DNA from: Telopea speciosissima
Lineage: Eukaryota > Streptophyta > Magnoliopsida > Proteales > Proteaceae
Assembly: GCF_018873765.1 (NCBI RefSeq)
Contig: NC_057923.1
Coordinates: 21,609,913-21,673,912, forward strand
Length of the DNA: 64,000 nucleotides
Direction of reading: 5' to 3'
Part shown: piece by piece, positions 1-11,217 of the stretch
How positions within the stretch are numbered: the stretch's first letter is position 1
Layout of the letters: each line of letters opens with the position of its first letter
The notes under the pieces: generated by a model
What the model saw: only the letters and a program-made list of their open reading frames with translations
What the model was told of the DNA's origin: nothing
The model's database searches: none
Made by a program: the position numbers and the translations under genes

Positions 1-600
1 GTGAGGATCAAACGGAAATTTCAGAATTGAAGTTAGTAATGACTTGTGATCTCCCATGTTCCTAGGCTTATGAAAATTTGAGGGGTTCAACCCCTTGTAA
101 GTGAGAGCCAGCTTCAAATCTGCAAATGGTTGCAAACTATCTTACGCAGTTTAGCTAAAAATATTTTCTTTAGGTGGGAATTTTGCTCAGAGTAAAGAAC
201 TACAGTCACTTGTGCAGTTTTATCCTCTAGAAGTTGGAGCTGCAATGGTTGGCCAGTGTCAAGCTTTTAGGTACTTGACTTTTATGAAATCCATTTGCCA
301 TAGGATGGTGGATCCACAGTTTGGAGAGTTCCTTAGAATGGCATAGGCTGACACAAGCACACAAGTTAGAGTGTGCAACAAGTTAAAGGAAAAGGACCGA
401 CACTGTTATATTGGAAGCTAGCTTGCAATAAATCACCATATGGGACAGTAATGTTTATACTAGGGATGATATGAAACCTACTTTTTACCAACAGGTTCCT
501 GCCATTCAACTACAAGAGAAGGCTCAAACTTTAGTTCTGAAAATTGACAAGTTATAGCATGAATGTTGAAAAGTACACTGAAATTCTACATACCTCGATG
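1..600. other. Non-coding stretch upstream of the ALDH pseudogene
   Basis: No ORF of useful length is present. A short translatable piece near 175-345 looks exon-like, but I cannot assign it to a family. The segment may be decayed intron or upstream exon sequence of the aldehyde dehydrogenase relic that follows. Confidence 0.4.
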
Positions 601-900
601 AAAGATCTAATATTTTCTCTATGCAAATTCATCAGTTTTGGCAGATAAGATCCATGATCTCACTGTTCCCACTGATGGAGTATCATGTACAGGCACTGCA
701 TGAACCCATTAGTGTTGTTGGGCAGATTATTCCATGGTATTTTCCTCTTCTTATGTATGCTTGGAAGGTTGGGCCTACATTAGCTTGTGGTGACACTGTT
801 ATAGTAAAGGCTGCAGAGTAGACACCATTATCAGCTCTCTATGTGTCAAAGCTATTCTATGGGGTGGATACTTGGTTTATCTTTTATTTTCTTCATAACA

Positions 901-981
901 CAATTCTTTTTCTACTATCTTTGACTTGTATTTCCTTTGTTTTTTTCCCCTCTGTTTTAAGGATCTGGGATCTCAATTAAT
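901..981 (+). repeat. Dispersed direct repeat, copy 1 (~80-90 bp)
   Basis: The segment running from AATTCTTTTTCTACTATC to GGGATCTCAATTAAT recurs almost unchanged at 1619-1697, about 720 bp downstream. This copy lies inside the ALDH intron and the other lies in the following intron. It may reflect an old duplication within the parent gene. Confidence 0.75.
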
Positions 982-1357
982 ATTCCGAATCTCTGAATCA
1001 CCATTTTCAAATTAGAAATAGTTGAATCTATGGTTTCAGAGTAGTTGTCTAGCTGAGGGGGTTGATGCATAATAGAAGCTTTAAGTCTCAAACAAATCCC
1101 AAGTGCATATAGTATTTCTGACCATACAGCATGTTCAAAGTTGCATTTGAAGTCAATACTTTAATTTATGATAGCATTAAGTATCTATTTATATCAACTT
1201 TGCCAGAATGCAGTTGCCAGTTTATGTGAACTCTTCAACACCAAAATATACAAACATCAACTTTTAGCGTTCCACATGCTCATGATATGTTCTGATAAAA
1301 GTTGCTATTGCACTTCTATGGAAAATAACTGCTTTCTATGATCATGAAAATCTGGTC

Positions 1358-1385
1358 GATACACACACACACACACATACATATA
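1358..1385. repeat. AC/AT microsatellite
   Basis: A run of about eight CA dinucleotides followed by TACATATA, inside the ALDH pseudogene intron. Confidence 0.85.
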
Positions 1386-1618
1386 ATTCTAACTTTTCAC
1401 AAGTTTTGATTTGAGTTCCAAGAAATATTGATCTACAGATAATATGACAGCTACTTTTCATTCCCTTAGGATTTATTGTATTCTAATATGTGTTCCTTGT
1501 GACAGGCTGGTCTCCCTCCACATGTTTTTAATGTGGTTTCTGGATATGGCCCCATCGTTGGTGCAACTGTTACCAGTCATATGGATGTAGAGAAGGTAAT
1601 TTAATGAACTTCCATTCT

Positions 1619-1697
1619 GCAATTCTTTTTCTGCTATCTTTGACTTGTATTTCCTTTTTTTCCCCCCCTCTTTTAAGGATTTGGGATCTCAATTAAT
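1619..1697 (+). repeat. Dispersed direct repeat, copy 2
   Basis: Second copy of the repeat at 901-981. It ends exactly where the long inverted repeat begins at 1698, so this boundary is the insertion point of the following element. Confidence 0.75.
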
Positions 1698-1926
1698 AGA
1701 GTAAATTACATGCACCCCCTGGTGTTTGAAACAATAACAAATCACCTCCCGTAGTTTCACATTTTATTGCACCCCCCTGGATGATTGGGAGGCTGACAAA
1801 TAAGCCCTTACCGTCAAGTTTAAATCATCATTAGGTATAGTTAAACATTTCAAAATGGCAATATTACCCTTAAATTTTTGCCATGGACAATTTTACCCTT
1901 ATAGAACCCAAACCCATCTCCCCCAA
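1698..1926 (+). repeat. Left arm of a long terminal inverted repeat (partner 14001-14240)
   Basis: The arm begins AGAGTAAATTACATGCACCC and contains alternating blocks of A/T-rich and CCCC-rich sequence typical of plant Mutator-like TIRs. Read on the opposite strand, 14240 back to 14001 gives the same order of blocks: GTTTGAAACAATAACAAA, GGATGATTGGGAGGCT, AAGCCCTTACCGT, TTTTGCCATGGAC, AAACCCATCTCCCCC. Identity by eye is about 85%. I found no convincing target-site duplication at 1689-1697 and 14241-14249. Either one ~12.5 kb element or two inverted copies of a smaller one would explain it. Confidence 0.75.
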
Positions 1927-4075
1927 AACCAACATTCCAAACCATTTGATCAACAATGGGAAGGAGAATCCGAACTCCAAAGCAGAAATTTCCTAATCCT
2001 CCATGACTGCATCATTCCATAACCATTTTCTGGCACCCTGAGAGAGAGAGAGAGAGAGAGAGAACCGTCCGAAACTGAATTATCCAATCAATGGAGGGAT
2101 TACCGTTAGATCTCTCACTGAAGATCTTCTTTTTCTTGGATCACCAGGATCTTGCAACCGCTCAACAAGGTTAGAACTTACAACCCCGAGATCCCATCTT
2201 CTTTCAGTTTCCCCTTGCAACCAACCTTCCCTCCTATTCTTTGGAGATCTTCTTTTGAACTATCGGGGAACGTCCACTCCCGATCGACCAGGGGCAGGGG
2301 ATTTAATCCCTGTAAAGAAAATTTCCTGTTTTTCCCGTATTTATCTTGAATTGGGGTGGGGGGGGGGGGGTTCTGACTTCTCCATCCTGAACTTTTGGTT
2401 CCATTTTTTGAGATTTGTTGTCTACCACTTCAATTTTGTAGGGTCGATCGTATCAGATGCTTCATCGATCCTCTTTCTAGGAAACGCAGGGACCAAAGTT
2501 GGAGCAGGGTTCTTCTGCCTAACTAACCATCTAAACTATATTGTATTCTTTAATCTAATCACCAGATCAGGTTTAAGAAGCACATAAAAGCTTACCTCTG
2601 CAACCATCTAACTATATTTTTGGTGATGGATGCAAATTTTGATTTCAGGGGATTGAAAATTATTAAGGAAGGTGATAACTACTATCTTGTTCATCAAGGA
2701 GAAATCCAGAGGTAGTTGGGTTCTAGGAAAGGTGACAAAGTGGTCTCTGGCAGGGAAGAATCTCTGAGAGCAAAGGAAACTTGTTTAGGGATTCTTGACA
2801 AGATCCTTTTCTTCATCGGAGACTTGGAGGTTGCATCTAGAGATGCAAAACGTAATCTGAGTGTTGTAAATCATCCAAGACTTTTAGAATGTAAATTATT
2901 GTATACAGCAAAATTTGCATCTCATGCTTCTGTTCTATGCAATATGTATTGACCTGAGACAATATTTTTAGTGTTTGTATTGCAGTGTGGATAGGGGGCC
3001 ATTTCATTCTTCCTCCTTTCTCTTTTTTCTTTTATATTGCAGGTTTGGTTCTAAGGTTATCCATGCAAATAAATGAATTGCAGTGCCTCAATTCCAGCTT
3101 CTTCTTGTGGAATATATATTGCAGGGGTATTCCTGTCTATTACTGTTAATAGCAATGTGGTCCTATATTTTGTTTCTAATTTGTCAAACAAAAATATATA
3201 TTCCTTTAATGGCTTCTAATTAGTTTTTTTACTCTCTTCTCCAATCTGTCCTTTATAGGACAATTTCTAAAGGTTTGTTTTGATTGTTGTTTTTCCCTGA
3301 ATCTCAGTGGTATGAAATTTAGAGTAGAGGGACTAGATGTGAATCAAGTCAGGGCATACCAAGAAAAGGGAAAAGAATGAAATACATGTTATTCTAAATG
3401 GCACCTTGATATTTGTCTCTATGCAGGGGTAATGCTTCTTTTCCTTTTCTCTTTCCCTCAACTTCTTTTGATGTTGATATGCATTGCAAAAACAGTTAAC
3501 ATTGTATAGTTAGATAAACCGATGTCTATTCTATTTAAAATTAGGAAAGAAACCCACCAAGTGTTTAGAAAAGTAATGAAAGTAGGATACTCCAAATTTG
3601 GGGGTCAAAAAGTTTCATAAAACGTTCTTGGTGGAAAAAAATGTGAGTGAAAGATCCCATTGAATCAAATTTGGTCCATGAAGCTAAGAAATAGTGAGAA
3701 TTCCTGATCTCACTAAATATCTCTCTCAATTTGAAGATCCAGAATTTGAATTGATGTCCTTTCATTGATTCTTGTTTCATTGATTCCTCCTAAAGATTTC
3801 ATTTCAATTGGAATTTGGTTATTCATGATGTAAGTCAAGTACTTCTATGATATTGTATTTGACAAAAGACATTGGGATCAAGTACTTCTATTTTTTCCAC
3901 TCTTACTGCTTTCATGTATTAACTTCTATGGGAACCAAAGACCAACAGTGCAAGACTGCAAGCAAACGCTCCCCATTAACTCTATCATCTTTATAGATCT
4001 TCATTTTCTTAGAAAGAACTATAATCCAATTATGCTTCTAAATGAACTGAAATTTCATTTCAATCTAAGAAAATT
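1927..4075. other. Interior of the TIR interval without an identifiable gene
   Basis: There is a poly-G run near 2355-2370. Short open stretches occur at 2152-2587 and 2640-2952. The latter reads YYLVHQGEIQR then KETCLGILDKIL and looks exon-like, with GAG/GTAG near a plausible donor. I do not recognise the family. It may be another captured gene fragment. The remainder is A/T-rich sequence with no coding signal. Confidence 0.4.
2038..2063. repeat. GA microsatellite
   Basis: About eleven AG dinucleotides in a row beside the left TIR arm. Confidence 0.9.
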
Positions 4076-4077
4076 TT

Positions 4078-4470
4078 GCAGATGAAATCTCTGGGCGATT
4101 GATCCAAACGCCCAGTGCAAGGCCCAGTGATGCTGTTTTGGCCAGAATTGAAATCTGTATTTTGGGACCATCATTTTCAAGCCTAGAATAGTATGTACAA
4201 CCCATAAATGACCTAAATACCCTACCCCAACTGCCTTTGTTGTTATCTATGCTTTGGGTGCTCAAGTGGGTCCCACAGAGTCAAGTATCCACATCCAGAC
4301 TGGGCCAAACATGAGCTGCAACCTTTGGCCTTGAAATGCAGACTTGGTAGGATTATGTTCAAGTTAATTTTCCCTTAAAATTATTTAAAACTAAGGTGCT
4401 GCATCTCTGGGTGATGCACTGGGCGTTTGACCCAAAGGCCCAGTGCAAGTCCCAGAGATCTGTAACTTGT
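4078..4470. mobile_element. Possible MITE with inverted CTGGGCGTTTG-type ends
   Basis: The segment 4083-4130 (ATCTCTGGGCG, AAACGCCCAGTGCAAGG) recurs inverted at 4403-4465 (CACTGGGCGTTTG, CAGTGCAAGTCCCAGAGAT). The ~270 bp between has no ORF. No target duplication was established, so the boundaries are approximate. Confidence 0.4.
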
Positions 4471-4559
4471 TGGTTGTGTACCCGAGACTGAATCCAAGCT
4501 AATCCAGACCAATCATAGGACCACAATCAGATGTGATTCATGTTTGATGTATTTTAATT

Positions 4560-5986
4560 ACCCAATTAATTTAGGTTATAACCCCGAGTTTGAGACACAG
4601 TGTTAAACACCGGTTGGGATCGAGCCGACAGAAGAGCAAGCAGGAGCACGACAAGGTGAGTGAAATTACACCATGAGTGTAGGTGTAACATGACTAATGG
4701 GTCATGACAACAACAGCAACAACAATATCTACTGTCTCTAATTACTTTAAATTGTTTTATATTTTCATTTTAATTCTGAATCTTATCTGATGGATATTGA
4801 AAATGGATGATAATGCTTACATGTGGAATTGCTAGATTAGATGTCGTAGCCAGCTTGAAAATGAGGCTTGTGGTAGCCCGTAGAATGGGATGCGGTTGAC
4901 ACCACCCGACTCATACTATATCATATAGAACGCATTTAGTTAGGATATCATCACCCGTGTTACGAACCCTTGCCAACAGGGGTTTAGGTGTTGAATACCA
5001 CAAAAGTGTGAGGCCAATGTCTCAAGGAGGCATTGCTCGGTCAGTTGACCCATCATGATCATTAGGACGTGGTGGTAGCACAGAAATGTGTGAGGCCAAT
5101 GTCTCAAGAAGACATTGCTCGGACAGTAGGCCCACTAGTCAATAGGGCTGGTGGTAGCACAGTGGTAACCTAAAGGGCTGGTCGGGCTGACCTTGGTGAC
5201 TGATGCGGGAGTTGATCGGTCCTCTCTAACAATTCAATGGGTGTATCGTAAAAGGGGTTAAAAGCCCGCACCAGGGATACATGTATTAGGGATTGTAGTA
5301 GCACAGAACTTGACTTAGTTTTGATGCTAGGTGGCTTAATAATAATAAAGAATCTCATTTCATATAGGATTCATTTGGTTGTGCTTGCATGTGCATGCAT
5401 GATTATGTTTCATTCACGGGCTCGGTGGAGCTCACACTCTTGTATATTTCTTTTTAGATAATATTGCAGGTGGACATCTTGATAGCTGGCAGACTCATTT
5501 CGCTGAGGATGATGATGGCGATTACGACCTTTTGGGTTTAGACCCCGAGGGAGGTTATCCCTCTTGTGCGAGTGACCAAGGTGGCCCTTGAGGATAATCC
5601 TTAAGGGATGAGCAGCATACTAATCTAAACTTTTGGGGACTCTCTTTGGGTAGATAGGATATACTAAACCCCCTTGTCTTGTATAGCTTGTTTGGGTTCT
5701 TGATGTTGTAGCCCTCTTTTGTATTTTGTAAAGCTATTGGTTAGAAAAAGTATTGACTGCATAATCAAGTGGTGAAATGGAGTAATGAACAACGTACTGT
5801 TTATTTTGATTAATGATAAGCTTTAGCTTCCGCAACACTCTGTATTTTTTTTATCCATTATTATGGGTGTGTGTGTGTTTGTGAGTTATATTAACTGCTT
5901 CTTGATCCTTGGGGATTGGTGGACGTCGTAGGATATCCAGGTCACTTGCCTAAATCCTCCCAGGGGGTGGTTTGGGGCGTCACAGA
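4560..5986. mobile_element. LTR-retrotransposon-derived segment (LTR-like, ends GGGGCGTCACA)
   Basis: The segment ends with GTTTGGGGCGTCACA, the kind of terminus seen on many plant Ty3/gypsy LTRs (TG...CA with a CACGCCCC box). It contains internal partial repeats, for example GTGTGAGGCCAATGTCTCAAG twice at about 5010 and 5090. A stretch at 5465-5595 is open and acidic (HFAEDDDGDYDLLGLD) but short. No protein domain was found. Orientation is uncertain. Confidence 0.35.
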
Positions 5987-8850
5987 TTCACTGAAATCAA
6001 GGGGCAGTTCTCTTCTTGTAATCAGCGCCTCGAGATGATGAAAAAAGAGCTTAATGACATCAATACCTTCCTCTTCTATGGTGGGAGCAAGAAGACAGAT
6101 GACCGAGATGGCATGGAGAGCTAGCCCAGTTACTTGTCTTGAAGTTAAAAGTTGTTTGGTTTAGGGTTTTCTTTTCAGTTTTCTTTCTCTTTGAATTTGT
6201 TGGAATTCTTTCCTTTCTAGCTTTTCTCTACTTTTTTCTTTTTGATTCAACTGAACTTTAGAAAGCTTTGATGGTGGTTTGATGTTTATGTTTTGTTTGG
6301 TGAAGGTGTAACTACCTCTGAGGGAGGGCTTGAAATGTATGGACAGCCAATGTTTGGACTTATTTTATACATATATATATTTCCTTTCAGTTTGGGTTCC
6401 CTTTGGATTGCTATGGTTATCATCCTTTGCAGTGTCCCTGCAATACTCCTCTAGGGGTATAACAATGTAACCCGACAGCTGGCACCCAGACATACACTCA
6501 TTTATGATCTCGAGATTTTTAATTATAACCTATTTGTAAGGAGTAAATCGAGAGTCTACGCAAGACTGTGGTTTGTGCAGATCCTCACGCTCTAATACCA
6601 TGTTATCACGCCCCCATCCCAATAAAGGATAAATTACAAGAAAAGGGGTGACCGGGACGACAGGTGCCATCCCAAAACTACTAAGATCACAGATACAGTG
6701 TCCCAATCCACAGTCTATAATCAATATTAAAACATAATAATATCGGAGTGCGAAAAACCAACGGAATGATACATTCCAAGATAGATCAAAGTTATCGGAA
6801 GCGTAAATCAATTTAAAATCAAATAATTTCAAGGTGTTCATTGGCTAATGATAGATTATACAATAGTTAAAAACTTTCTATAATTATCAAGTAATTATTT
6901 GAGGATATACACGGAGTTTGTACACGATAAATGACAAACATAAAATAAGGAGTAAGATTATGCCACAAGGGCATCACTCTTGAATGTACATCAACATCCA
7001 TGCCCAGTCACTGGCTCCACTCGATTCGCATCAAAAGGAGCACATCAAGAGATTACTTGCATATCAACTAAAATAGGTTGCACAACAGGGTTAGCTCCAT
7101 AAGCTAGTGAGGGAGAAAAGGAGAATGCACATACACACACCACACATTTACAAACAGGACATGTTAGATTCATTTTCCACCTAGCATACAAATCTAAGTC
7201 AGGTATATGCTACTATGATAACTCGGGAGACACTGTGGGTCACTTAACTTATCATCACAATGAACCTCAGTTATCACAAGGGAGCCTATGCCGATCGAAG
7301 CCATCAAGACCATCCAGTGGCAGACCCCGATAGCCATTACTACCCCTGACCTGGCCTCTCTCCCCCACAGGCAACAGGTGCTCTGACTATCTAACACACA
7401 AATCCCTTTTGGTAAGGGTCGTAGCATAAGGGGACAAGAATCCTAACCACAGATATGTTATATGCATGTCAGTAGTAAGAGTCGGATCATGATAAGAAGA
7501 CGCCCCATTTCGTAAACCAGTAAACTGATTAAAACTTAACATTGGAAGTATCAGTCTCTTGATCATAATAATCGGTCATCTGTTCATGTAGCTTCTTTAA
7601 AACTGAACTCCTGATATCGGGTGCCTCCTAACATTGGTTCTAATTTATACTCTGTGTAAATATAAAAAAAAATAACAAAATATATTAAAAAATAGAAGAA
7701 AATTGTGCCTTCTAATATTTAATTGGCTAATTATTGTGTTTCAGCCTTGTACCAAAACAAATAACTACCAATTGGAATAATGAAAATTCATTCAAAATCC
7801 TAACCCCGATAGAAGACATCTAATACCCATATACAACTAATAATCGTAGCACCAACCATACCCATACATAACTACTAATTAATTCTAATAAAAAATTAAT
7901 GAGAAATCATAATACCCAAATATGACCCGTAATATACAAATTTCCATTTTCCCTTTTGCTTTTTGCCTTTACACATTTCCTTTAAAGTGAGGAGGAAACC
8001 TTGCGGCCCATACTTGCGATGGTTAACAGTTGTAAAATTTTCAAGGGATATTTATATATTAGCCCACAAAGTAAGTGACGAAAAAGGCAAAAGTTGAGCT
8101 TCGGGATAGACAGTTGTGTAGTTGTAACACAACATAGCATGATCAAGAGTACTCAAGACACTACAAGCTATTTGATTTGATTTGATTGATACTTATGAGT
8201 TGGCCTTGTCTATCTTCTCCGGCGTGCACATTAAATGCCTACATACATAATAATTGCATTTTGGAGAGGAAAACCCTAAATGAAAATATCGGATGTTGCA
8301 TCCTAAGTGGCTTTTGGGATAGAAGGACTCCCTAATAAGTTAAAAATGGGAACGCTAAAAAGGATATTCTTGCAAAAGAGATGTATGACCATGTTTAGAG
8401 GCCATGTTTAACTCTATTGTCAAACTCAAACGTTGACGCAGACAAATAGAGATAGATATAGAGAGAGAATAAGAGAGGTAGAGGGTCTCGAGATGGACTC
8501 CCAAAAATATATAATCAGGCGAATTAGTACAGAACGAAAATAGGATTGAAGTAGGTTATCCAGAAAATCAGGATTGATAGTAGTATCAGGAAGGTTCAAA
8601 TTGAAAGAAACTTGACGCTGAAGAAAGATCCCTTTAAAAAAAAATAATTAAAATTAAAAGGACAAGAAACAGAGCCACTGTAACTTTGTGTGAGACCTTG
8701 AAAGAAAGAGAGACAAAATTTTACCGGGAAAATAAGTGTAGTTGGCGGGAAAATAGAAGCAAGATGGCTAAGATAATATGAGAGAAAGACATCCAATTAG
8801 TTGAAAACTTTGAAAAATCTGACAAGGAAATAAAGAACTTTACCCGCCAA
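5987..8850. other. Transposon-derived non-coding sequence, including a second LTR-like start
   Basis: 6000-6125 is open for about 40 codons (IKGQFSSCNQRLEMMKKEL), coiled-coil-like and reminiscent of retroelement gag leaders, but too short to assign. At 6604 a TGTTATCACGCCCCC sequence resembles an LTR start in the orientation opposite to the terminus at 5986. 6604-7650 may be part of that LTR. 7650-8850 is A/T-rich with no gene seen. Confidence 0.35.
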
Positions 8851-8859
8851 ATTATTTCC

Positions 8860-8869
8860 TATAAAAGCA
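8860..8869 (+). promoter_or_regulatory. TATA box of the unknown ORF at 8936
   Basis: CTATAAAAGC lies 68 nt upstream of the ATG, with a pyrimidine/adenine-rich stretch (TATCACTCCACTCTATTCC) at the expected start-site distance. This is a typical plant core promoter arrangement. Confidence 0.55.
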
Positions 8870-8935
8870 AATGATATCAGGTTATCAGTATCACTCCACT
8901 CTATTCCATCCAATAACTCTTCCTTTAGACCACCC

Positions 8936-9518
8936 ATGAAGATTCCTAGTAATGTTCCAACTCACCAAAAGAATGGAACATCATTCTCAACTATCAACCA
9001 CAGGAGGAGGAGGACAATACCCCCTCTTCAACTGAGAAGCGCTCAAAATAGGTGGCGCAACCACCTTGCTGTTCTCCCTGCTGGACGAATTCCTCCCCAA
9101 TATGAAAGGCCGGGTTCAAGTGCTTTGAACCCAATCATTATACCGGATGATCCAATGGTGGTCACATACATTGACATCACCTCGAGTTCTGACGAGGAGG
9201 ATGAAGTTCCTACTATCAAAAATGAAGAGGGAACTTCTAATCTGCCTTTTTTTTATAAAAAGAGAGGAGGTGGAAGCGACTGCGATGGGGGATGAAGTGA
9301 AGGTGAAAGGCAAAGCCGTTTGCGCCACTGCTATCAAAGATGGGGCTGGACCGAGTACACCAGCAAAGGGAAACATGGTACGTCGAACGTACTCTGTACC
9401 TCCTGATCGTGTACTCACTCTCCCACCTTCATATTTTAGGTCAATGTTTCTCACCCGTCGTTCGTTATCAGCATTATCTCGCAGCAACTCAACCACTACG
9501 AAAAAGTCTACCAAATAG
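8936..9518 (+). pseudogene. Unknown small gene with a homopolymer frameshift
   Basis: An ATG at 8936 opens a frame that runs 119 codons. It is basic at first (HRRRRT, RSAQNRWRN), then has an acidic serine stretch (SSSDEEDEV). After a run of eight T at 9247-9254 this frame meets a stop, but another frame continues smoothly through VKVKGKAVCATAIKDG, GPSTPAKGN and a basic, Ser/Thr-rich C-terminus ending at 9518. Removing one T would fuse the two into a protein of about 193 residues. The TATA box at 8860 and the tandemly repeated 3' flank make a real transcription unit plausible. I recognise no domain. It could be a decayed gene, a captured gene or an assembly error in the T run. Confidence 0.45.
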
Positions 9519-9610
9519 TTCCCTACCTATCATCTCTTGTGTTTGCTTTCCTAGATTGGTTTATATGCTCCCTTTAGAACTTTTGTGGGTTGAGCAATTC
9601 TGCACTACTT

Positions 9611-9772
9611 TTGTTTGGTCTGGGAAGCTTTTGTCTCTTTGACTTTTTTTGGGAATGTTCTGCATACTTTTGTGTGTTTGTTAGCTTACCTTTTGGTCTG
9701 GGAAGCTTTTCTCTCTTTCACTTTTTTTGTGAATGTTCTGCATACTTTTGTGTGTTTGTTAGCTTACCTTTT
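9611..9772 (+). repeat. Two-copy ~80 bp tandem repeat in the 3' flank
   Basis: The unit TTTGGTCTGGGAAGCTTTT through GTGTGTTTGTTAGCTTACC occurs twice in succession (about 9611-9691 and 9692-9772) with few differences. It lies about 100 bp after the stop of the unknown ORF. Confidence 0.85.
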
Positions 9773-9856
9773 GTAAGTTTGTGTAGAAAGAAGGAATCTG
9801 TACACTTTTTAAGTTTTGTTGGGAAAATGTTCACCTACTCAAAGTCGTTTAGATAG

Positions 9857-11208
9857 AATCTATATTATAAAAATGTTCCATCTGAACGACTGTGAGTTGA
9901 TTGCGTACGCTCACGTACGTCAACATTCACCTCCTCCTGTACCCGTTTCCAAATATTTAATGAAGTACTTTTTCAATCTTCATCTTTAAATTAGGGTATT
10001 TTTATTCAAATTCTATATCCTATGAGCTCGGCGCCTCATCATAGCTAGACACGTGGTTTTGGTGCATTTCCAACGGTAGTGGATGGACTGAATGTTGTAG
10101 ATAAATTTCGTAATCCTCATTTCTACCTCGATCCTCTATGTCTTAGACTGACCAAAGCCACGTGCCAGTCTCTCCATAACATGGGGACCAGGAATGGGAT
10201 AATGTGGAAAATAACTTTATGGCGCCCTGTGATCTCATGGAATGATGGAAGTAGAAGCGCCAGGTGTTGGGCCTTGCCGCACACATTTCTAGGCATGCGC
10301 CGAGATGTGTGCGGCAAAGCTCAACTTGCTGGATGACACCTGGCAGGACCGTGGCATTGGGTTTTGCCGCACACATTCCTTTTCAATTTTTTCATCAAAG
10401 CAGGGGGTGATATGAGTTTCGATTGAAAACCAGGGGCTGATATGTAATTTACCCTTTAAGTTATCCCTTCCCTCTCTCACATTACTATCTCCTGCACTCT
10501 CATACTACAAACATTTCTTCATACACATGGGTAATCAAGCACTTTTGGACATGTCATCCATCATACCCCTACATTACATGACGTGTCAAAGAAAGTAGTT
10601 CTTTCATAACCCTAATTTTTTGTTAGGTAAATCCTTCAAAGCCCTGTTGGTTCAAAATCATAATGGAGCCGAACTGACATGACGGGTATGTTTAATTCAG
10701 ATTTAGTAATTCGAAGTAAGCATCCCATACTAGCGTCCTAGGTTTAATGGAGCCATGTTCGTTCAAAGTCATTTACACTGTTGGACATCAGGGGTCCTTG
10801 GTGAACATGGAGTCCCAGACCAACATTGAATCCGGAGAGTGCCATCCTCTCCCCAAAGCCTGCTCCCAATCCATAGTTGGTTCAGCGGGGAAGAGATTTG
10901 TCAACATTACACCACGTAGTACTAAAAAGCGGCATTTAAATAAGAGAAAAGGGTAAAATAGTCAAGTGAAAAAGTAGCCACGAAATATGAGTTCCTGCAC
11001 TTATATAATAGTATGATATATATATTATGGGAAAAAAAACTCTGTTCGGGAGTGTGGCCTACGCCACCACTCCCATGAGTCTCTCTCTCCTCTCCAAATG
11101 AAAAGACACCTCTGCCCCTTGTTTTGAGGAGGAGAGAGATAGACATATGAAAGTGCTGGTGTAGGCCACATTCCTGGATAGAAAAGTACTTCCCATATAT
11201 TATATCAA
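9857..11208. other. Gene-free stretch between the unknown ORF and the nested MULE
   Basis: Apart from the TIR end and hairpin at 10240-10460 nothing convincing is seen. Open frames here are short and overlap on both strands. 11040-11160 holds a partial inverted repeat (GGGAGTGTGGCCTACGCCAC versus GGTGTAGGCCACATTCC) of about 120 bp, which may be a small foldback MITE. Confidence 0.45.
10240..10460. mobile_element. One end of a MULE-like element with a TTGCCGCACACAT hairpin
   Basis: 10385-10456 is the same TIR type as the MITE at 52879-53260 (GGGGGTGATATGAGTTTCG, GAAAACCAGGGGCTGATATG, TAATTTACCC). Next to it, CTTGCCGCACACATTTC at 10273-10289 pairs with GAGATGTGTGCGGCAAAG at 10302-10319, giving a strong hairpin. 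A third copy of the motif is at 10364. The opposite TIR was not found, so the element seems truncated or older than its flank. Confidence 0.5.
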
Positions 11209-11217
11209 TATATATTT

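Larger units (their letters stand above)
601..1595 (+). pseudogene. Aldehyde dehydrogenase (ALDH2-type) pseudogene fragment, two exons
   Basis: Two adjacent stretches translate to conserved aldehyde dehydrogenase sequence. The first (about 621-850) reads [14 protein letters not shown], then FAWKVGP/ALACG-like residues and SALYVSKLF, the part of the NAD-binding region that precedes the nucleotide-binding loop. The second (1506-1595) reads AGLPPHVFNVVSGYG and ends HMDVEK before a GTAATT donor, with a CAG acceptor just before it. NAD-dependent ALDHs of this class oxidise aldehydes to acids, in mitochondria or cytosol. The copy is dead. The frame is lost near 655-690, where the expected DG-x-YHV segment has lost bases, an in-frame TAG stands at 819-821, and the donor after exon one is degraded. 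No later exons follow, because a TIR repeat begins at 1698. Which ALDH2 subclass it came from cannot be told. Confidence 0.8.
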
